A DNA stretch of 32,991 nucleotides from Bacteroidales bacterium (GTDB lineage: Bacteria; Bacteroidota; Bacteroidia; Bacteroidales; Dysgonomonadaceae), in the NCBI GenBank assembly GCA_012728155.1, contig JAAYFR010000159.1:1-32991 (forward strand). The letters run 5' to 3'. Below, in pieces: positions 28,941 through 32,991 of the stretch (positions are counted from its first letter, which is position 1; every line of letters starts with the position of its first letter). The translations under genes and the position numbers were made by a program. Under the pieces are notes generated by a model. It was given only the letters and a program-made list of their open reading frames with translations. It searched no databases and was not told where the DNA came from.

Positions 28941-30593
28941 ATGTTAGAAAAATTTATACAAAAAATCTCATTCAGTTCGCACCAGGATTTTATCGATCAT
29001 TACGATATCACAGTACCGGAGAATTTTAATTTTGCATATGATGTAGCCTATGAATGGGCAGAGACAAATCCCAATAAGAGAGCACTCTGTTGGACCAACG
29101 ACAAGGGAGATCACAAAGATCTGACATTCGGAGAGCTGAAAAAGCTGTCTGACAAGACAGCCTCATTTTTCCAATCCTTAGGTATCGGGAAAGGAGATAT
29201 GGTGATGCTTATCTTGAAACGGAGCATCGAATTCTGGCCGACTCTCCTGGCACTGAACAAGATAGGTGCCATAGCGATCCCGGCGACCCACCTACTGACC
29301 GACAAAGATATTATCTACCGTAACAATGCTGCCGACATAAAAGCAATTGTGGCTTTGCAAGACAATAACCTGATAGGACATGTGAACCTGGCAATGGCCA
29401 AATCTCCTACGGTACAAAACCGCATCTTGGTTGGCGACAACATCCCCGAAGGATGGATCGACTTCCAACGTGGAGTGGAAGAAGCAGCACCGTTTGTCAG
29501 ACCGGAAAAAGTGAATGAGAACAGCGATATCATGATCCTCTACTTCACCTCCGGCACTACGGGAGAGCCCAAAATGGTGATCCATGATTTTACCTACCCT
29601 TTAGGACATATCACTACCGCCAAATATTGGCATAACCTGCATGAGGATAGCTTGCACCTGACAGTTGCAGATACCGGATGGGCCAAAGCGGTATGGGGAA
29701 AATTATATGGCCAGTGGATCGTGGGTGCCTGTGTATTTGTGTATGACTTCGAAGGTCGTTTTATCCCGCAGGATATGCTCCGGATGATCTCAGAATACAA
29801 AGTCACTTCATTCTGTGCTCCTCCCACTATCTTCCGGTTTTTAATCCGTGAAGATCTGACCAAATACGACCTTTCGGCACTGGAATATTGCACCACCGCG
29901 GGAGAGGCCCTCAACCCGTCGGTATTCGATATTTTTTATAGACAGACCGGCATCAAGATGATGGAAGCATTTGGACAGACCGAAACAGCTCCCACCATTA
30001 TCACCTTCCCCTGGATTGAACCGAAACCGGGATCGATGGGTGTTCCAAATCCACTCTACAAGATGGACCTGCTTACACACGACGGGCGATCAGCCGAAGA
30101 TGGAGAGCAGGGCGAAATTGTTTTCTATACCGACGAAAAACGCCCCCTTGCCCTGTTCAAAGGATACTATCGCGACGAAGCACTTACCCATGAGGTATAT
30201 GCAGACCATGTGTATCATACAGGGGATATGGCTTGGCGTGATGAAGATGGCTACTACTGGTTTGTGGGGCGTACCGACGATGTAATCAAGAGTTCCGGTT
30301 ATCGTATCGGCCCGTTTGAGGTGGAAAGTGCCTTAATGACCCACCCTGCCGTTGTGGAGTGTGCGATCACCGGAGTACCCGATGAGATCAGGGGTCAAGT
30401 GATCAAGGCTACCATTGTACTGGCACAAGAGTACAAAGATAAAGCGGGCGATGAACTGGTCAAAGAGATACAAAATCATGTAAAAAATGTGACTGCTCCC
30501 TATAAATACCCTCGACTGATTGAATTTGTCAATGAACTACCCAAAACGATTAGCGGAAAAATTAGACGCGTGGAAATCAGAGAAAAGAATTAA
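28941..30593 (+). CDS. AMP-binding acyl-CoA synthetase (ACSM/acetyl-CoA synthetase-like)
   Basis: ILYFTSGTTGEPKMVIHD, EAFGQTETAPTIITFP, YHTGDMAWRDEDGYYWFVGRTDDVIKSSGYRIGPFEVESAL, PKTISGKIRRVEIR. Confidence 0.93.
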   Translation: MLEKFIQKISFSSHQDFIDHYDITVPENFNFAYDVAYEWAETNPNKRALCWTNDKGDHKDLTFGELKKLSDKTASFFQSLGIGKGDMVMLILKRSIEFWPTLLALNKIGAIAIPATHLLTDKDIIYRNNAADIKAIVALQDNNLIGHVNLAMAKSPTVQNRILVGDNIPEGWIDFQRGVEEAAPFVRPEKVNENSDIMILYFTSGTTGEPKMVIHDFTYPLGHITTAKYWHNLHEDSLHLTVADTGWAKAVWGKLYGQWIVGACVFVYDFEGRFIPQDMLRMISEYKVTSFCAPPTIFRFLIREDLTKYDLSALEYCTTAGEALNPSVFDIFYRQTGIKMMEAFGQTETAPTIITFPWIEPKPGSMGVPNPLYKMDLLTHDGRSAEDGEQGEIVFYTDEKRPLALFKGYYRDEALTHEVYADHVYHTGDMAWRDEDGYYWFVGRTDDVIKSSGYRIGPFEVESALMTHPAVVECAITGVPDEIRGQVIKATIVLAQEYKDKAGDELVKEIQNHVKNVTAPYKYPRLIEFVNELPKTISGKIRRVEIREKN

Positions 30594-30626
30594 TGCAACA
30601 AAAAGAACAATACAAATAGTGAAATA

Positions 30627-31508
30627 ATGAAAAAAGCATACCTATTTCCCGGTCAGGGAGCGCAGTTTGTGGGCATGGGAAAAGAGTTATACGAAACATC
30701 TCTCTTAGCAAAAGATTTATTTGAACAAGCAAACGAGATATTGGGTTTCCGAATCACCGACCTGATGTTTACAGGAACGGACGAAGATCTGAGACAGACA
30801 AAGGTTACACAACCGGCCATCTTTCTCCATTCAGTGATCCTTGCAAAAACAATGGGAGAAGCCTTCAAACCGGACATGACCGCAGGTCATTCACTCGGAG
30901 AATTCTCCGCGTTGGTGGCTGCAGGAGCCTTGTCGTTTGAAGATGGACTAAAACTGGTATATACCCGTGCATTGGCGATGCAAAAGGCATGTGAAGCCAA
31001 CCCCTCTACCATGGCAGCAATCCTCGCCCTTCCCGACGAAAAGGTGGAAGAGATCTGTGCCTCCATCGATGATGTGGTTGTACCCGCCAACTACAACTGT
31101 CCGGGACAGATTGTGATCTCCGGCACCATTGACGGAGTAGAAAAAGCATGTGAGCTGATGAAAATAGCTGGAGCCAAACGTGCATTGCCGTTGAAAGTTG
31201 GTGGCGCTTTCCACTCACCCTTGATGGAACCCGCCCGTATAAAACTGTCGGAAGCTATCGAATCGACTCCTTTTACAATCCCTTTCTGCCCTATATACCA
31301 GAACGTATCCACCTCCGCTGAGACCGATCCCGACAGCATCAAGAAGAATCTGATTGCACAACTTACCTCGCCGGTAAAATGGACACAATCGGTGCAACAG
31401 ATGATTGCCGATGGTGCCACCGAATTTGTGGAACTCGGCCCGGGGAATGTATTGCAAGGACTCGTTTCAAAGATAGACAAAGAGGCATCCGTTTCAGGAA
31501 AACAATAA
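30627..31508 (+). CDS. fabD: Malonyl-CoA-[acyl-carrier-protein] S-malonyltransferase
   Basis: AYLFPGQGAQFVGMGKELYE, TAGHSLGEFSALVAAGALSFEDG, GGAFHSPLMEPA, VELGPGNVLQGLV. Confidence 0.97.
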   Translation: MKKAYLFPGQGAQFVGMGKELYETSLLAKDLFEQANEILGFRITDLMFTGTDEDLRQTKVTQPAIFLHSVILAKTMGEAFKPDMTAGHSLGEFSALVAAGALSFEDGLKLVYTRALAMQKACEANPSTMAAILALPDEKVEEICASIDDVVVPANYNCPGQIVISGTIDGVEKACELMKIAGAKRALPLKVGGAFHSPLMEPARIKLSEAIESTPFTIPFCPIYQNVSTSAETDPDSIKKNLIAQLTSPVKWTQSVQQMIADGATEFVELGPGNVLQGLVSKIDKEASVSGKQ

Positions 31509-31805
31509 CCGTTTGCTGATATTCCAACAGAATAAAAGGGCTTTCCTCAGTTACAATACGCTCTTGTAAACCGGCAAGATGGAGTTGCTACAGGAGCAGT
31601 TTACCACCGTCTCTTCCGAGAGATCGATACAGGTGTTATCGCTCACTTGGGGATTCGGGGGATTACTGAAGGGTATGGCAGGCTAGCGTAGCGACCGGTT
31701 TCGGTGCTTTCTAAATATCAGAGATAGAACAAGCACTGGTAATTGTTGCACTTGAATCCCAAGGAGTCACCGTTTTAATCGTTTAAGGTTTCTTATCTGT
31801 TTTTT

Positions 31806-31837
31806 TTTGTTCAAATCCCAATTTGAAAATATATTTG
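31806..31837 (+). promoter_or_regulatory. Putative Bacteroidetes promoter for the DUF4919 gene
   Basis: TTTG (31806-31809), 20 nt spacer, TATATTTG (31830-31837), 31 nt before ATG at 31869; near-ideal TTTG-N19-21-TAnnTTTG. Confidence 0.75.
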
Positions 31838-31868
31838 CACGGTAACACCATTACTAAAACAGAAAGTT

Positions 31869-32570
31869 ATGAAAAAACTGATATTCATCTTTTCATTCAT
31901 TTCGTTGGTTGTTGTTTCAAGCAACGCACAGGATGAGTTTTTCAGTGCTCCCGATTACTCCCAGATCAAAAGAAATGTAAAGGAGTCCGCCTCATCCTAT
32001 TATTTTCCCAAATTAATGGAAAAATATATAGCCGGCGACGAGAAGATGACATTTGAAGAAGGTCGTCATCTCTATTTCGGTTTTATTTATCAACCTCAGT
32101 ATATGCCGATAGACACCTCCTCCTATAACGCTCAACTGGCACAGGTACTATCAAGAAAGTCGTTCTCACCGACTGATTATGCCAATATACTGGAATATTC
32201 CAATGCACTATTACTCGAAGATCCATTCAATCTGCGCGCTTTGAATGCCAAACTACTGGTATATGCACAACTGGACAATACCGAAGAGTATAAAAAGGTA
32301 GCACAGCAAAGACATATCGTACAGAATGCCATTGTAAGTACCGGCGACGGCATGTCGGACAAAACTCCGTTCTTCGTCATCAAAGTGGCTCATGAATACG
32401 ACATCCTTCCTTTTTTAGGGTACAATTTTGGGGGGAGTGATAAAGTTATCTCAAGGAAAAAGATTAATTACCTGACCCTCGGAGATAACCAATTCGGTGT
32501 GGAGCGGGTTTATTTCAATATTGCACCCGTTATCGACCACGTAAGTTCACGAGGCGGCGGAAAGATGTAG
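31869..32570 (+). CDS. DUF4919 domain-containing secreted protein
   Basis: Signal peptide MKKLIFIFSFISLVVVSSNAQ; APDYSQIKRNVKESASSYYFPKLMEKYIAGDEKMTFEEGRHLYFGFIYQPQY resembles DUF4919. Confidence 0.78.
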   Translation: MKKLIFIFSFISLVVVSSNAQDEFFSAPDYSQIKRNVKESASSYYFPKLMEKYIAGDEKMTFEEGRHLYFGFIYQPQYMPIDTSSYNAQLAQVLSRKSFSPTDYANILEYSNALLLEDPFNLRALNAKLLVYAQLDNTEEYKKVAQQRHIVQNAIVSTGDGMSDKTPFFVIKVAHEYDILPFLGYNFGGSDKVISRKKINYLTLGDNQFGVERVYFNIAPVIDHVSSRGGGKM

Positions 32571-32592
32571 TATTGCCAAAGGCACAAAAAAC

Positions 32593-32629
32593 CTCTCCCG
32601 ATCCTGTCTTGTATAACAGTCTCGGAGAG
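32593..32629. terminator. Likely bidirectional terminator between the convergent DUF4919 and mutase genes
   Basis: Imperfect hairpin CTCTCCCGATCCTGT...ACAGTCTCGGAGAG, flanked by an A-run on the left and T-rich sequence on the right, between convergent genes. Confidence 0.65.
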
Positions 32630-32664
32630 CGGATTTTCAATTATTAAACGTTCTAAGTCTCTAC

Positions 32665-32991
32665 TTAGTCATTCATGAGCACATGCATGATCTGGCAAGC
32701 CGATTCGGTGATGGAGCTTCCCGGACCGAAGATGGCGGCCACGCCTGCCTTATAGAGAAAGTCGTAATCCTGAGCGGGAATCACGCCACCGGCAATCACC
32801 ACGATATCGGGGCGGCCTAACCGTTTCAGCTCTTCGATCACCTGCGGCACAAGGGTCTTATGACCGGCAGCCAGGGAAGAAACTCCCAACACATGCACAT
32901 CATTCTCAATGGCCTGACGGGCTGCTTCTGCGGGAGTCTGAAACAGTGGTCCCATATCCACGTCGAAACCACAGTCGGCATAACCGGTAGC
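32665..32991 (-). CDS. Methylmalonyl-CoA mutase large subunit, C-terminal cobalamin-binding domain (runs off the right edge)
   Basis: Frame remains open to the window end: [94 protein letters not shown], typical B12-binding domain of methylmalonyl-CoA mutase. Confidence 0.93.
   Translation of the reverse strand, partial: ATGYADCGFDVDMGPLFQTPAEAARQAIENDVHVLGVSSLAAGHKTLVPQVIEELKRLGRPDIVVIAGGVIPAQDYDFLYKAGVAAIFGPGSSITESACQIMHVLMND

Noticed and set aside
31091-31480. 129-aa minus-strand ORF in fabD
   Set aside because: Antisense to fabD, which has all expected motifs.

Overview
This 33 kb window is chromosomal DNA from a Bacteroidales-type bacterium. The lineage inference rests on TAnnTTTG promoter boxes and typical Bacteroidetes families: DUF5686, DUF3316, DUF4293, DUF4919, an omega-like RNAP subunit next to bamD, and a SlyD with a Cys-rich tail. 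Most of it is housekeeping or envelope/metabolism genes: yidC (partial), pyrG, an FtsE-like ATPase, an SHOCT/DUF4870 protein, a VanZ-like protein, an S41 protease, a DUF1460 protein, aroC, a SlyD-like PPIase, a MalY/PatB aminotransferase, DUF3316, topoisomerase IV subunit A, an M48 lipoprotein protease, DUF4293, the omega-like subunit, bamD, a GH3-family protein, a Crp/Fnr regulator, DUF5686, a Tat-signal Gfo/Idh/MocA oxidoreductase, ispE, an S9 peptidase, an inositol monophosphatase-like protein, a ZIP transporter, an XRE-cupin regulator, an acyl-CoA synthetase, fabD, DUF4919 and the C-terminal end of methylmalonyl-CoA mutase. I found no rRNA, tRNA, CRISPR array, intact transposon or recognisable defence system. 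The least expected item is a decayed DeoR/GlpR-family regulator at about 22583-22941 (-). It is absent from the ORF track as a single gene and was found by joining frames by eye. It lies directly upstream of the Gfo/Idh/MocA oxidoreductase. Other points of interest are a palindrome in the crp/DUF5686 divergent promoter region, a crp-GH3 gene pair, an unexplained 360 bp intergenic region after fabD, and a coding-like tail downstream of the oxidoreductase. I see no strong evidence for a wholly new biological system here.
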